From: Persicaria tinctoria
Lineage: Eukaryota > Streptophyta > Magnoliopsida > Caryophyllales > Polygonaceae
Length of the DNA: 64,000 nt
Reading direction: 5' to 3'
Assembly: GCA_037127255.1 (NCBI GenBank)
Contig: JBANSL010000009.1
Coordinates: forward strand, 17,683,975-17,747,974
A model generated the notes under the pieces. It searched no databases. It had not been told where the DNA came from and saw nothing but the letters and a program-made list of their open reading frames with translations. Below, in pieces: positions 43,714 to 55,857 of this stretch; within the stretch, counting starts at the first letter, position 1; every line of letters starts with the position of its first letter. The translations under genes were made by a program, and so were the position numbers.

Positions 43714-44305
43714 CGGAGGACAAGTAGCCATCTACTGATCGACAGACGTTCCTTATTTTGATTTGCTGTCCATTTATTTTTATTTTTATATACATGAATT
43801 AATTATGACGGTGATAACTTATAATATACGGAGTAGTTGTATTTGTAGACGAATTAATTTTATTTAGTCAACAGATCATACAAGCTAGCAACCACGACCA
43901 TTATCATAAAATACATTTATGCTAAATATATACTCATTTCTCAATTATTACTTATCCTCATAAAAACTTTGTGGTTTTTTTCAATTATTAAAAATATTAT
44001 TATATTTTCCATTTATCACTCTGTTTTTTAAATTTATAATCAACCGTAAGAATTTGACAATTGTAAGAGAAAATATATAAAGTATATATTTATAATCTCA
44101 GAAAAGACAAATATGATACAAAGTTTAAAAAATACATATTACAATATGGAGGAGATATGGAGGAAGTATTATAATAGTAATCACATGTATAATGCTCAAA
44201 TGCAGTACAAGGAACTCAATTAAGTTAACCGATCCTTCTTCTAGAATATGGACACGTTGTATAAGCCAAGAACATAAATAAAGGCCCTTCAAATCCTTTG
44301 ATAGC
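43714..44305. other. AT-rich intergenic, nothing recognised
   Basis: No ORF, repeat or transposon end could be supported. Confidence 0.5.
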
Positions 44306-44365
44306 TGTCATCTAGAAGAGTACTGCCTCAATCCTTTCTGCCCAACAATATCCCGTGATTGATGC

Positions 44366-44602
44366 TCAAAAAATTACTACCTCCATTCGAAAAAACTTGA
44401 CATTTTACTATTTATGCACGCTTTTTAAGGAGATAAAAATTATATAAAATATCTAGTTTTTTTAATAATTTTTTTAACAATTTCGTAATTATTATTAATA
44501 AGTACAAACTCGTTAAAAAAAATTTATAAAAAAATAAATATTTTTTTAACAATTTCGTAATTTTACTATTCATGCACGCTTTTTAAGGAGTATATTCTTT
44601 TA
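44366..44602. mobile_element. MITE-like insertion in the NLR pseudogene
   Basis: CTACCTCCATTCGAAAAAAC at the left resembles a Stowaway/Mariner end (CTCCCTCCGT type). Internally TTACTATTYATGCACGCTTTTTAAGGAG is repeated at both sides. It interrupts NLR homology exactly. Confidence 0.55.
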
Positions 44603-44838
44603 CCATGTAATCTGCAAAGATTCTTCATTCAGTTGAAAACGTGGGGAACACTACTGTCCGGGAACGAGAACCCTTCTGTGTGAACAACAAGCTTCAATAT
44701 TCTCAGTTTCTCTAACTTCAACAAATCCCTGAGGGTGCATGCGTTTCGATGTTGTCGCCCGCCGCCAATCTGGTAATAGATCAAGAACCCTTTGAGCACT
44801 TCAAGCTTGGGCAATAGCCTTATTCCCTTAGAGAGAAG

Positions 44839-46265
44839 TGAGAGCACTTCTCTCTAAAAACCCAAAACTCTTACCCAAAATCCCACATCCAAATCTCAAT
44901 CTTCCACCTCCAATAATAAACACCAACACCAACACCATCCAAGCAACAACAGCAGCAACAAAGTTTCAAACATCATCTTCCACCATCGTACCACTACGAT
45001 CGCCGCTAGCACTACTACCACCACATCTCGGAGGGCAACAACGCCACCACAACAACAAAGGTCTTATCAACTACAACAAAACAAGGGGAACAACCGAGAT
45101 CTTATGATCTCAACCCCAAATCAACAACAAACAAGGGGACCAACCGAGATCCTAATCTCAACCCCAAATCAACAACAAACAAGGGGACCAACCGAGATCC
45201 TAATCTCAACCCCAAATCTACAACAAACAAGAGGACCAACCGAGATCTAATCTCAACCTCAAATCTAAAATAAAGGAGAAAAATCCAAGGGTCCAAGCTT
45301 CTATGCAACCCCACAAATAGTTTTCTTGACCCCAATCCAGAACAATAAAGGGTTAAAATGAAGATTTAGATCTCAACCCCAAAGCGATTTACAACTTGAA
45401 TCTCCCATCCCGTTCACACTATCTACAACAAAACAAAAACAAGTATCACCGGCCACTGCAGCAATTCTTTTTCACGTCCATGGCTCACCGCCACTTTTGG
45501 ACTGCTCATCACCCCTTTCATTCCACTTTGACCCATTTTTGTGCTTCAATTGGATGAAAATCTCAAATAGAAAGTGATAACTTCAAAAATACAAAATTTT
45601 CGTTTTGGAAACCCTAATATACAATAAAATTGATCTCATCAAACCTGCACTATTAGGCAAACCTATGAACGAGAACAAGTCGATGTCGGATTCCACCAGA
45701 TCCGACCTAATTGGTCCTCGATTTGGTCTAATCTTCGAAATGGACCACCGCCAACCGACCTTGAACGAAAAAATTCCGGGTTATGCGGCCTCCGTCCGCA
45801 CTCCTTCGCGGCGATCGCTGGAAGACTGTTTTTGTCGATCTTCCTTGTCGGGGTGTGTGGTGTCTTCCCGGTGATTGACTCCTGCCACCGTTCCCCGGTG
45901 TCACCTTCCGTCTCGATTCGACATGCTTCTCACTTGCCTTGTGAATCCTGAACCCTCTAGACCTAGATTTGTCTTTGTTGTCATCTCCAAATTTGTGGCG
46001 TCTGTTTGATTTCTGTGTGCTTGTTGGCATCCTCTATCGCCGACTCTCTCCTAACACTAACCCTAGAACGTACCTCTCTCCCTCTCCAGTCTCCAACTCC
46101 AAGGGTCCAAGCTTCTGATTGAAGCTTCCAGCAAATAATAATAATAATAAACCCCCCCCCCCCCAAAAAAACGAATTAATCTACATTTACAATGTTGTAG
46201 TTCCGTTTTTGAATACTCAAGGATTCTAAACAAATATAGTATAATTATTTATATATATAAATATT

Positions 46266-46304
<39 letters not shown>

Positions 46305-46850
46305 ATATATATATATATTGTTATATATATATGTGGATATTTATATATTTAATCCATATAAATTTTGGGATTACCTCCCTCTTTCATTTCTTGGGATAAT
46401 CTCTCTTTTTATCCCGGGATAACCTTCCTATATCTATCTTTGAATTAATCTCCTACACGTTCTTATCTAGTGACAGAGTTGTTTGCCCCGACTTGTTCTA
46501 GAGTGTATGTTTGCTTGATTCCAGTGGTGATATCTTATTGAGCTTTGTGGTCTTTCTTTTGCGCCGTGCGAGAGGTCGTGGACGTGATCGAGATCTGACG
46601 GCTCGCTGCCGACCGAGTCCATATCTGAGGTCTCCACTTTTGTTCCATAGGGATTCCCTCCGCTACCTCTACCAACTGTCAGAAGTCATGACACACATTG
46701 TCCCGGTTCCAACACCGTTCGCCCTACTAGTTTCGATCTTCGTTCTCTAGTTTTGTTCGTGGTGGACTTGTCTTTGTTGTATTTCGGTTCTTTCATAACG
46801 GTTTGTCCGTTGCCGTTTTTTCGGCCTCTCGTCTCACCGGGCATGTCCGG
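44839..46850. mobile_element. Unclassified 2-kb insertion in the NLR pseudogene
   Basis: It starts beside a palindrome (AGAGAAGTGAGAGCACTTCTCT, about 44832-44855) and ends near 46850, where NLR homology resumes. It contains a 54-bp tandem repeat (45104-45260), a duplicated CCAAGGGTCCAAGCTTCT phrase (45287 and 46101), a poly-C run near 46150 and a (TA)n tract at about 46240-46345. Small ORFs have no domain. The class is unknown; no target duplication was found. Confidence 0.5.
45104..45260. repeat. 54-bp tandem repeat, about 3 copies
   Basis: Units of GATCTCAACCCCAAATCAAC and AACAAACAAGGGGACCAACC. The repeat encodes an 18-residue unit on the minus strand by chance. Confidence 0.85.
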
Positions 46851-47114
46851 TGAGTCGAAGGACGGGACAGGACAGTCTGTGAGGTCGATCGAGATGGGTA
46901 AGATTCTTTAATCGTGAGACACCCGATGACAGTAAGGAGTTCCTCCATGTAACTACATTCTCTAAGATAGAGTGTTTTGAGATTAGTCACCTTACAAACG
47001 TACAGAATATGGAAGCTTTTTCTTTGTTAAAATTCCCTCAAAGTTCAAAAGCCTCAATTGCTTCATATGCCTTTCAACCCCTCCAAAACCTTCAAATCCA
47101 TGACATCAGTTGAT

Positions 47115-47499
47115 CGATAGGATGACGTGGGATATGGGACATTGCTTGGTGGTGATCAAAACGGCCTCGTTGATGGCGCGTTCGATGATCGATAGGATTG
47201 TATAGCAGTATCACCCACTGTTTTAGCCTGGTTAATCAATGCCAAAGCTTGATCATGCAAACGGAACTGGGAGGTTCGGATCCGTCATGTATTTAGGGAA
47301 GCGAATTGTGTAGCCGACTCCCTCGCTAGGCTTGGTCTTTCCTTATCGAGAGGTCTTCATGTGCTTATAGAACCCCCGACGGGGTGAGAGCATTGTTGAA
47401 CGATGATTGTAGGAGGAGGGCTACTCCCGTCTTGTTTGAGAGTAGCCCAGTGCTGTTTTCTGCTCGGAGAGCTTGTATCTCCTTGTTTACCAAAAAAAA
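47115..47499 (+). mobile_element. 5'-truncated LINE (L1-type) with target duplication
   Basis: The plus strand encodes the C-terminal RNase H end of plant LINEs, WEVRIRHVFREANCVADSLA then RLGLSLSRGLHVLIEPPTG and a stop (about 47263-47390). A 3'UTR ending CCTTGTTTACC plus an A8 tail follows. It is flanked by TGACATCARTTGAT at 47101-47114 and 47500-47513 (14 bp, one mismatch). It interrupts the NLR pseudogene. Confidence 0.9.
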
Positions 47500-47600
47500 T
47501 GACATCAATTGATTCATGCTCGAGTATGAGTTCCTGACATCTCCTAAGATGAAACACAAACCAATTCCACATCTTGGGGAACCAATGTGTTATATATAAA

Positions 47601-48046
47601 CGAGAATGATAATAGTGAAGAAAGACATTGAGATTTATGTGGTTCAGCAACAATGCGTTACCTACGTTGTCCACGGGAAGAGAACCGGATTTATATTAGA
47701 GAAAGCAAAACATATTAGGGTTACAAGGTGTCGATGTTTCATGAGTATATGTAGAGACTCATGAAACCCTAAATAGACAATGGAATGAAAATCCAAAATA
47801 CACAGACGATAGGCCCGTTTACAATAAACATTGCATACTGTAAAAGCGAGGTACGTGATGCTGCCCTCTAGCCCCCCGCCAGGGGCGCGTCGCCCCCTGG
47901 ATCCCCGACTCGCTGACCGGTTAGGGAAACCACCGCCGGGGGCACCGACCCTTGGACCCCCGATGTGTCGCCGGTCAACGATGATTCAAGGCACATTAAC
48001 ACAATGTATATATATAGTCATTCGATATTTTCAGAAGAACTAATAT
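47601..48046. other. Mixed LTR-like debris
   Basis: The stretch 47610-47820 (ATTTATGTGGTTCAGCAACA, CTACGTTGTCCACGGG) resembles a copia LTR R-U5 region. A GC-rich block at 47860-47970 has repeated GCCCCCTGGATCCCC / CCCTTGGACCCCCGA phrases. No gene. Confidence 0.4.
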
Positions 48047-48305
48047 TATGAGTGTGCATGCGAGCTTATGTGAGCTCGGTTAGCTAACCACCAAAGGGGC
48101 ATTTATGTAATTTCCTATGAGGTCCTGGTGGAGCATTCTGTAAGCCTATAAGAGGCGGGAAATCGGTTGTAATCCGTTGTAACAAACTGAACCAATTGGA
48201 GCTTGTGGTTCTTCACTTCCAATGGAGTTTTTCGTTTTCTCTTCAAATTCAATTTACCGATGCAATTAGTTCCTTAATTGCATAGTTTCAAATGGTATTA
48301 GAGCA
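48047..48305 (+). mobile_element. 3' part of copia 5' LTR and primer site
   Basis: TATAAGAGG near 48147, LTR end GCATAGTTTCA at 48290, then TGGTATTAGAGCAC (48293), a copia primer site for initiator-Met tRNA. The left LTR end was not resolved, and the 3' LTR of this element is not in the window. Confidence 0.65.
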
Positions 48306-48587
48306 CTAAGTTGCGATCTGTTTTTTGTCGGTGAGATCGGGTTTTTTTGAAGGTTCTGGTTAATCGTCGGAGCTCGGTGGTGACTGCGATTTGTGAGATT
48401 TTGTGAGATCTGGTTTTTTGTGTCTGAAATGTTTGGAAGAGGAGCAGCAAACTCGCAAGGATAGACGTCTTGTGTCGGAGGTGACAACAATGGACAAGGA
48501 AGATGAACTTTTGTGACTCCACCTACACCAGGTTCAGGTGCCGGCAGAGGATGAAATTTTGCGAATCAAGGAATTCAGTTTGAAGAC

Positions 48588-49726
48588 ATGATGCAAGGTA
48601 TGTCCAGTGCTCATGTCAATCCATTGTTTTTGTCAAATTCTGACCATCCTGGAATGGTTTTGGTTTTCAATCCATTCAATGGATCCAACTTTACGAGTTG
48701 GAGTAGAGGAATAAAAATGGCGCTAGGTGCTAAGGCAAAGTTATGTTTTATTACTGGAAGTTGCGTAAAACCTCTAGAAGATAGTGAAGACTTTGAAAAA
48801 TGGATGCGTGCAGATCAAATGGTAATGTGCTGGCTTTTTAATTCGATGACTAGGGAAGTAGCAGAGAGTCTCATGTATGTTGAAACATCAAAGGAAAGGT
48901 TTTTTGAGATAAAGGAAATGGTGATGTGCTGGCTTTTTAACTCTGGGATGAGATAAAGGAAAGGTTATTTGAGTCAAACGATCCCTTAGTTTACCAGTTG
49001 CGTAGGGATTTGGCTAATCTCAAACAAGAAAACCTATCTGTAGGTGCGTATTTTGGTAAATTGAGTAAGATTTGGGATGAACTAAAGTCTCTAGATGTTG
49101 TCCTTGTGTGTGGATGTGGAGGAATTAATGGATCTACTTGTGCTTTATTGAAAAGGATTATTGAACAAGAAGAAAAAGCAAATGTTATGCAGTTTTTGAT
49201 GGGCTTAAATGATGTATATGAGAATCTGAGGAGCAATGTACTGTCCAAGGATCCAATGCCTGGGATCAATAAAGCCTTTCAAATGGCCACGCAGATAGAG
49301 AGGTCTAAGGGTGTAACTAGTGCAATTCAGGGTGAGCAAAATGCATTAGTTGTGTCAAGACAATTTGATAGATTTGGGCAGTTTGGGCAATTTGATAGGA
49401 ATTACCAATTAGATTGTGAAGCTAATGCTGCTAAGAATTATAGAACTGGTGAACAGTCCAAGTATTTTGATAAGAATATTGAGCAGGGATATAGAGATTA
49501 TAAGAAAGCTAAGCTTGAAAGGAAATGTGATCACCGTGGAGAGAGAGAACATACTAAGGAGTTTTGTTTCAAAATCATAGGGTACCCTGAGTGGTTTAGG
49601 GGACCCAAAGAAGAAGGCAAGACTAGGCCTACTGGCAAGTTTGCAGCTCAGTTTGAGTCTGTACAGCAAGAGAGTCCGTTTGAGGAGGATCTATGCACTA
49701 CTGGAAGCCAGATCAAGCAGTGGTGA
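48588..49726 (+). pseudogene. Copia gag
   Basis: NPLFLSNSDHPGMVLVFNPF, then FNGSNFTSWSRGIKMAL, is the N-terminal copia gag signature. LKQENLSVGAYFGKLSKIWD and QFLMGLNDVYENLRSNVL follow in a second frame. The zinc knuckle is degraded (KCDHRGEREHTKEFCFKIIG lacks one Cys). An internal duplication (VMCWLFNS at 48825 and 48923) and a frame change near 48956 break the gene. Confidence 0.85.
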
Positions 49727-50432
49727 ATGCTGTGTTTAAGGAGGTTATGAAATTACTGAAAGGAAAGTCACAAGTGGAGAGCATTGATAGCACTACCAAT
49801 CAGGCCATGGTGCATTTTGCAGGTACTCTAAGTTCTTCATTTCTCATTGGTGTTAATAAATCAAAATATGATCAGTGGATTGTTGATTATGGGGTCACAG
49901 ATCATATTGCTTTTGATTGTCAAATTTTCTCAGAGGTTTTTGATTTCAAGACTGCAATCAAACTTGGTTTGCCTGATGGCAAATGCATCACAGTGACACA
50001 GTTTGGCACATTTAGATTGAGTTCTAATTTAGTGTTGAAACATGTCATCTTGGTACCTCAATTTAAACATAATTTGTTATCTGTCTCTAAGTGCCTTTGT
50101 GAGCAACGAATGAGATTCAGTTTTGATGCAATGGCATGTTGGTTACATGACCTTACAACTAGAGTGGTTATTACCAAAAGTTTTGAAGACAAAGGATTAT
50201 ATGTCTTGAAGACTAGTGGAAATGAGCAGTCTCAATTGAAGTTTTATGGTTCATTAAATAATGTCAGTTGTAATAACATGCTTCTAATGCATGCCAGACA
50301 CACGTCTTTTTCTAAGTTGCAACATATTCCTGGTTGTAATGCTCTTGATGTTCAGAATTTCCATTGTGATGTGTGCTCTATGAATAAGTCACACAAGTTA
50401 CATTTTGATAGAAGTTTGTCTATTGCTGATGG
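49693..50432 (+). pseudogene. Copia protease and pre-integrase region
   Basis: QWIVDYGVTDHIAFDCQIF is the protease active site, with the usual DSGAT changed to DYGVT. VPQFKHNLLSVSKCL and the GAG-pre-integrase finger (HARHTSFSKL ... CDVCSMNKSHKLHF) follow. The frame is cut at 50432 by insertion of the small LTR element and resumes at 54688. Confidence 0.85.
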
Positions 50433-50888
50433 TGATGCGAATCTCACGCAGGATGGTTGGCCCGATCTTTCGATAGGTAGTCGAATCCGATCCCGCAAGC
50501 GCTCGAATCTCACGAACGCCTTTGGAACCAAGAGTATCGATCATTTTCGAATCTCATGACAAGAACAAATCCTCAGCGCCGCTTCTCACGGTCCTTAGTG
50601 TTCGAATCTCTCAAACGGTTGAAAGCTTCTCGTTCTCTAGGGTTTCTAATGAAATGCTTTTTTTCTCAAATTTAGGATCTCCTTTTTTCATTAATCATAA
50701 ACGTACTTAAATAGCAACACATAAAACCTAATGACTTAAACCCTAATGGGCTTTTCTAACAAATTCCTAAAGCCAATCAACAATATAATAAAACAGAAAT
50801 AATATAAAAACTAATACTTATTAAATATTCAGACTTATTAAATAATAGAATATGCTAAAATTAACCAAATAATAAAAATATAATACAC

Positions 50889-51371
50889 TCATGGATCATT
50901 AATCTTCATCACTTCAAATCCTTGAATAAATCTTAGTTGTGTCGTTGGTGGCCAATTTGATGTTTCCCGGATTGTATCATTCTCCCTTTCTTGAATTCGA
51001 GTCGTCCTCGACTCATGTAAAAATGAAAACACCAACGGAGAACAACGAGGACTATCATGAGAAAAGCTTGTAGTCATCACCTCAAAGTGTTCCATAATAG
51101 GAGTGGAACTCATATGAAGCACAACCAAGGGAACATCCTCAACAAACTCATCAAAAGACTCATCATCAATGCCTCGATCCTCCGGAACGACATCAAAAGC
51201 AACATCATACTCAAGATCATCATCATAGACATCGTATATTGGAGTAAGTGTCTCATAATCTACCACTGGTGCCTCGATGACGGAATCATTGAAACAAGAG
51301 TTGAGTTGGGCAATGAGTTGTTGCACTTGCCACTCAAGTTTGTAAGTAAGACGACACAAATCATCAATCAA
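50889..51371 (-). CDS. Conserved short ORF of the small LTR element
   Basis: It encodes about 160 residues, including LCRLTYKLEWQVQQLIAQLN and an acidic stretch with DVVPEDRGIDDESFDEFVED. It reads through the polypurine tract into the LTR. The second internal copy (53333-52890) keeps the same frame with substitutions (147 residues). I recognise no domain. Conservation in both units may reflect only recent duplication. The element's product, if any, is unknown. Confidence 0.4.
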   Translation of the reverse strand: MIDDLCRLTYKLEWQVQQLIAQLNSCFNDSVIEAPVVDYETLTPIYDVYDDDLEYDVAFDVVPEDRGIDDESFDEFVEDVPLVVLHMSSTPIMEHFEVMTTSFSHDSPRCSPLVFSFLHESRTTRIQERENDTIRETSNWPPTTQLRFIQGFEVMKINDP

Positions 51372-53233
51372 AAGCTTTCGGATAGCCTACGACATGGTTA
51401 GTATACCAGAAGCAATACCCGAAGGGAGGCAAAGGTAAGCCAAAAGAAGGGGTCGAGCGCACGAGGGCCGAAGCGATGAGTGCTGCAAGGAGCAAGTGAG
51501 TGGCCGTGCACTGGAGGCACTCGAACGTGCACAGGGGCGCACGGACGTGCACTAGAGGTGCGCAGGAGTGCAGCGCGCGGCTGCGTTTTTTGTTGTCGTT
51601 GCGCCGTTCGTTGTGCTGTTCGTTGCCAGTAGTTCGCAGCTGGCTGGGTGGTTCGGTGGTGCTTGGGCTGAGGCTGTCCGAGGCTGGTGGTGGTCGAAGG
51701 GTGCTGGTGGTTGTCGGAAGTGGTGGTGGAGAGGCGGTAGTGTGGTGGGGGATGGTTAATTAGGGTTTAAGAAAAACATGTGTAGGGATGGTGGCTGGTG
51801 GCTACGGGTGCTTGTGGCTGGAGGGCTGATGGTGGTCGAGTGGTGGTGGACGGTGGTCGTTAGAGGTGGTGGTGGAGCGGCGGCAGTGGTGGTGGAAGAA
51901 TTAGGGTTTTGATTTTATTTTATTTTTTGCGATTTTTCATTTTTGGATGATTGAATTGCTGAAATTGAAACAAAATCAATGATTAAATCGGATATAGACG
52001 ACTACTTGTCGATGTACTGACAACTGATACCACTCGATGCGAATCTCACGCAGGATGGTTGGCCCGATCTTTCGATAGGTAGTCGAATTCGATCCCGTAA
52101 GCGCTCGAATCTCACGAACGCCTTTGGAACCATGAGTATCAATCCTTGTCGAATCTCACGACAAGAACAAATCCTCAGCACCGCTTCTCACGATTCTTAG
52201 GATTTCTAATGAAACGCTCTTTTTTCTCAAATTCAGGATCTCCCTTTTTCATTAATCATAAACGTACTTAAATAGCAACGCATAAAACCTAATGACTTAA
52301 ACCCTAATGGGCTTTTCTAACAAATTCCTAAACCCCATCAACAATATAATAAAACTGAAATAATATAAAAACTAATACTTATTTATTTATTCAGACTTAT
52401 TAAATAATAGAATATGCTAAAATTAACCAAACAATAAAAATATAATTCACTCATGGATCATTAATCTTCATCACTTCAAATCCTTGAATAAATCTTAGTT
52501 GTGTCGTTATTGGCCAATTTGATGTTTCCCGGATTGTGAACAAATCCTCAGCGCTGCTTCTCACGGTCCTTAGTGTTTGAATCTCTCGAACGGTTGAAAG
52601 CTTCTCGCGCTCTAGGGTTTCTAATGAAACGCTTTTTTTTCTCAAATTCAGGATCTCCCTTTTTCATTAATCATAAACGTACCTAAATAGCAACACATAA
52701 AGCCTAATGACTTAAACCCTAATGGGCTTTTCTAACAAATTCCTAAAGCCAATCAACAATATAATAAAACTGAAATAATATAAAAACTAATACTTATTAA
52801 ATATTCAGACTTATTAAATAATAGAATATGCTAAAATTAACCAAACAATAAAAATATAATACACTCATGGATCATTAATCTTCATCACTTCAAATCCTTC
52901 TAAATCTTAGCTGTGTCGTTGTTGGCCAATTTGATGTTTCCCGGATTGTATCATTCTCCCTTTCTTGAATTCGAGTCATCCTCGACCCGTGTAAAAATGA
53001 AAACACCGACGGAGAACAATGAGGACTATCATGAGAAAAGCTTGTAGTCAACACCTCAAAGTGTTCCACAATAGGAATGGAACTCATATGAAGCGCAACC
53101 AAGGTAACATCGTCAACAAACTCATCAAAAGGCTCGTCGTCAATGCCTCGATCCTCCGGAACGACATCAAAAGCAACATCATAGTCAAGATCATCAGCAT
53201 AGACATCATATATGGGAGTAAGTGTGTCATAAT

Positions 53234-53547
53234 CTACCAATGGTGTCTCGATGACAGAATCATTGAAACAAGAGTTGTGTTGGGCAATGAGTTGTTGCAC
53301 TTGCCACTCAAGTTTGTAAGTAAGACGACACAAATCATCAATCAGAAGCTTTCGGATAGCCTGCGAGATGGTTAGTATACCAAAAGCAATCTACCAATGG
53401 TGTCTCGATGACAGAATCATTGAAACAAGAGTTGTGTTGGGCAATGAGTTGTTGCACTTGCCACTCAAGTTTGTAAGTAAGACGACACAAATCATCAATC
53501 AGAAGCTTTCGGATAGCCTGTGACATGGTTAGTATACCAAAAGCAAT
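53234..53547. repeat. 157-bp tandem duplication in the second internal unit
   Basis: CTACCAATGGTGTCTCGATG starts at 53234 and again at 53391. The two units are almost identical and the first internal unit lacks the duplication. Confidence 0.9.
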
Positions 53548-54687
53548 ACCCGAAGGGAAGCAAAGTCAGGCCAAAAGAAGTGGTCGAGTGCACGAGGGCC
53601 GAAGCGATGGGTGTTGCAGGGAAAAAGCGCACTAGAGGTGCGCGGGCATGCAGCGCGCGACTGCGTTTTTCGTCGTCGTTGCGCCGTTCATTGTGTTGTT
53701 CGTTGCCAGTAGTTCGCTGTTGGATGGGTTGTTCGGTTGTGCTCGGACTGAGGCTATCCGAGGCTGGTGGTGGTCGGAGGGTGCTGGTGGTTGTCGGAAG
53801 TGGTGATGGAGAGGCGGTAGTGTGTTGGCGGTTGATTAATTAGGGTTTGCGAAAAACCTGTGTAGGGATGGGGGCTAGTGGCTGAGGGTGCTAGTGGCTG
53901 GAGGGCTGATGGTGGTCGGGTGGTGGTGGACGGTGGTCGTCAGAGGTGGTGGTGGAGCGGCGGCAGTGGTGGTGGCCGAAGGTGGTGGTGGAAGAATTAG
54001 GGTTTTGATTTGTTTTGTTTTTTTTTTTTGCGATTTTTTGGTTTTTGGATGATTGAATTGCTGAAATTGAAACAAAATCAACGATTAAATCAGATATAGA
54101 CGACTACCTCTCGATGTACAGACAGCTGATACCACTTGATGCGAATCTCATGTAGGATGGTTGGTCCGATCTTTCGATAGGTAGCCGAATTCGATCCCGC
54201 AAGCGCTCGAATCTCATGAACGCCTTTGGAACCATGAATATCGATCCTTGTCGAATATCACGACAAGAACAAATCCTTAGCGTCGCTTCTCACGGTCCTT
54301 AGTGTTCGAATCTCTCGAACGGTTGAAAGCTTCTTGCTCTCTAGGGTTTCTAATGAAACGCTCTTTTTCTCAAATTCAGGATCTCCCTTTTTCATTAAAC
54401 ATAAACGTACTTAAATAGCAACACATAAAATCTAATGACTTAAACCCTAATGGGTTTTCTAACAAATTCCTAAAGCACATCAATAATATAATAAAACTGA
54501 AACAATATAAAAACTAATACTTATTAAATATTCAGACTTATTAAATAATAGAATATGCTAAAATTAACCAAACAATAAAAATATAATACACTTATGGATC
54601 ATTAATCTTCATTACTTCAAATCCTTAAATAAATCTTAGCTGTGTCGTTGTTGGCCAATTTGATGTTTCCCGGATTGTATCAGATGG

Positions 54688-55472
54688 TGTTTTTCATCTT
54701 TTGCATTAGGATTTATGGGGTCCCTACAGAGTTCCAGCTATGTGTGGAGCTAAATATTTTCTCACTATTCTAGATGATTTTTCTAGATGCACCATGGGTT
54801 TATTTGATGCAAGATAAAATACAACTTTTGAGATTAATCACAACCTTTCTTAACATGGTTGAAACTCAGTTCCAACTGACTGTGAATGTGGTGAGAACTG
54901 ACAATGGGACCGAATTTACTCAGAAAGGTTGCAAAGATTTGTTTAATGCTAGAGGGATTATTCATCAGAAAGCTGCTCCATGAGTTTATGAACAGAATGG
55001 GAGGGTTGAAAGAAAACATAGGCACCTCTTAGAAACAACTAGAGCTATCAGGGTGCATGCTGGTTTGCCTTTGAAATTTTGGGGAGATTGTATTCTTGGC
55101 GCCACTCATCTTGTCAACAAAATTCCTACCCCTATTTTGAAATGGAAATCACCTTTTGAAGTCCTATATAACACATCTCCTAGCTTTGATCAGTTGAGGG
55201 TCATTGGTTGTTTATGTTATGCAGTCCAACCAAATGATTATAGAGATAAGTTGAGGACTGTGGCTAGGAGATGTGTGTTTCTTGGCTATCCTCCAAATCA
55301 GAAAGCCTACAAACTGTATGGTCTTGAGAGGAAAACCATTATCATCAGCAGACATGTTAAGTTTGAAGAAACCTTATTTCCTTTCAAACAAAATAAAGTG
55401 CATCAACCTCTTGCACAATCAGTTGATTTTCAGTCAAGTGATTCTCTTGATCCTATGTTTGAGTGGCTATAG
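54688..55472 (+). pseudogene. Copia integrase
   Basis: It resumes after the small LTR element: CGAKYFLTILDDFSRCTMGL, VVRTDNGTEFTQKGCKDLFN, EQNGRVERKHRHLLETTRAI and FLGYPPNQKAYKLYGLERKT. The catalytic D-D-E residues are recognisable, but frame changes and stops (near 54720, 54812 and 54981) break it. Confidence 0.85.
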
Positions 55473-55857
55473 AATCCTCCACTTTCTTCTAGTGATCATG
55501 AGCCTGACTCCCTCCCTCTTAGCTCACCATCTGTTACTCAGTCACCTACCCATAATCATGTCTCTGATTCTCCCTCTCCTATGCATTCCTCTCCTCTTTT
55601 TTTGCCCGTGTCTTCCTCTTCTACTGATCTGTCTACTACCCCTCATATGCCTTTAAGAAGACACATTACCAGGCCTACTAGATTACATGATTTTGTTTAC
55701 TCCCACCTTCCTCTCAAAGGCAATCCTGATTCATCTCAATCGGAATCATTTGTTGTATTTGCTATATATCAACAATTTATCCCACTTATCACCAGCATAT
55801 GTTCAATCATTGGTCAATGTGTGTACCATTTTTTAGTCTAGTTCTTATTCTCAAGCC

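Larger units (their letters stand above)
44306..47600 (-). pseudogene. NLR-like pseudogene split by at least three insertions
   Basis: Minus-strand homology to the gene at 10454-13847 occurs in pieces: 47600-47500, 47114-46851, 44838-44603 and 44365-44306. These correspond in order to about 11450-11380, 11380-11150, 11150-10945 and 10890-10840 of the intact gene. The best piece encodes GIRLLPKLEVLKGFLIYYQI and CTLRDLLKLEKLRILKLVVH. The order and orientation are preserved, so this is one decayed gene copy with later insertions. Confidence 0.85.
50433..54682 (-). mobile_element. Small non-autonomous LTR element in LTR-int-LTR-int-LTR array
   Basis: GATGG duplicates flank the whole block (50428-50432 and 54683-54687). 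LTRs of about 546 bp lie at 50433-50979 and 54137-54682. A central fused LTR (52035-52538 plus a partial repeat to 52953) lies between. Read on the minus strand each LTR starts TGATACAATCCGGGAAACAT and ends GATTCGCATCA. A TGGTATCAG primer site follows (near 54133-54125 and 52031-52023), and an AAGAAAGGGAGAA polypurine tract precedes the LTRs at 50980 and 52954. The internal regions are about 1.05 and 1.18 kb. It is a non-autonomous element multiplied in place by unequal recombination. Confidence 0.9.

Noticed and set aside
46240..46345. (TA)n tract as a regulatory element
   Set aside because: A simple microsatellite in an insertion; no support for a role.
51500..51763. ORFs in the GC-rich part of the small LTR element
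   Set aside because: G/T-rich simple-sequence bias (GGTGGTGG) gives open frames in several registers; not conserved as protein between the two internal units.
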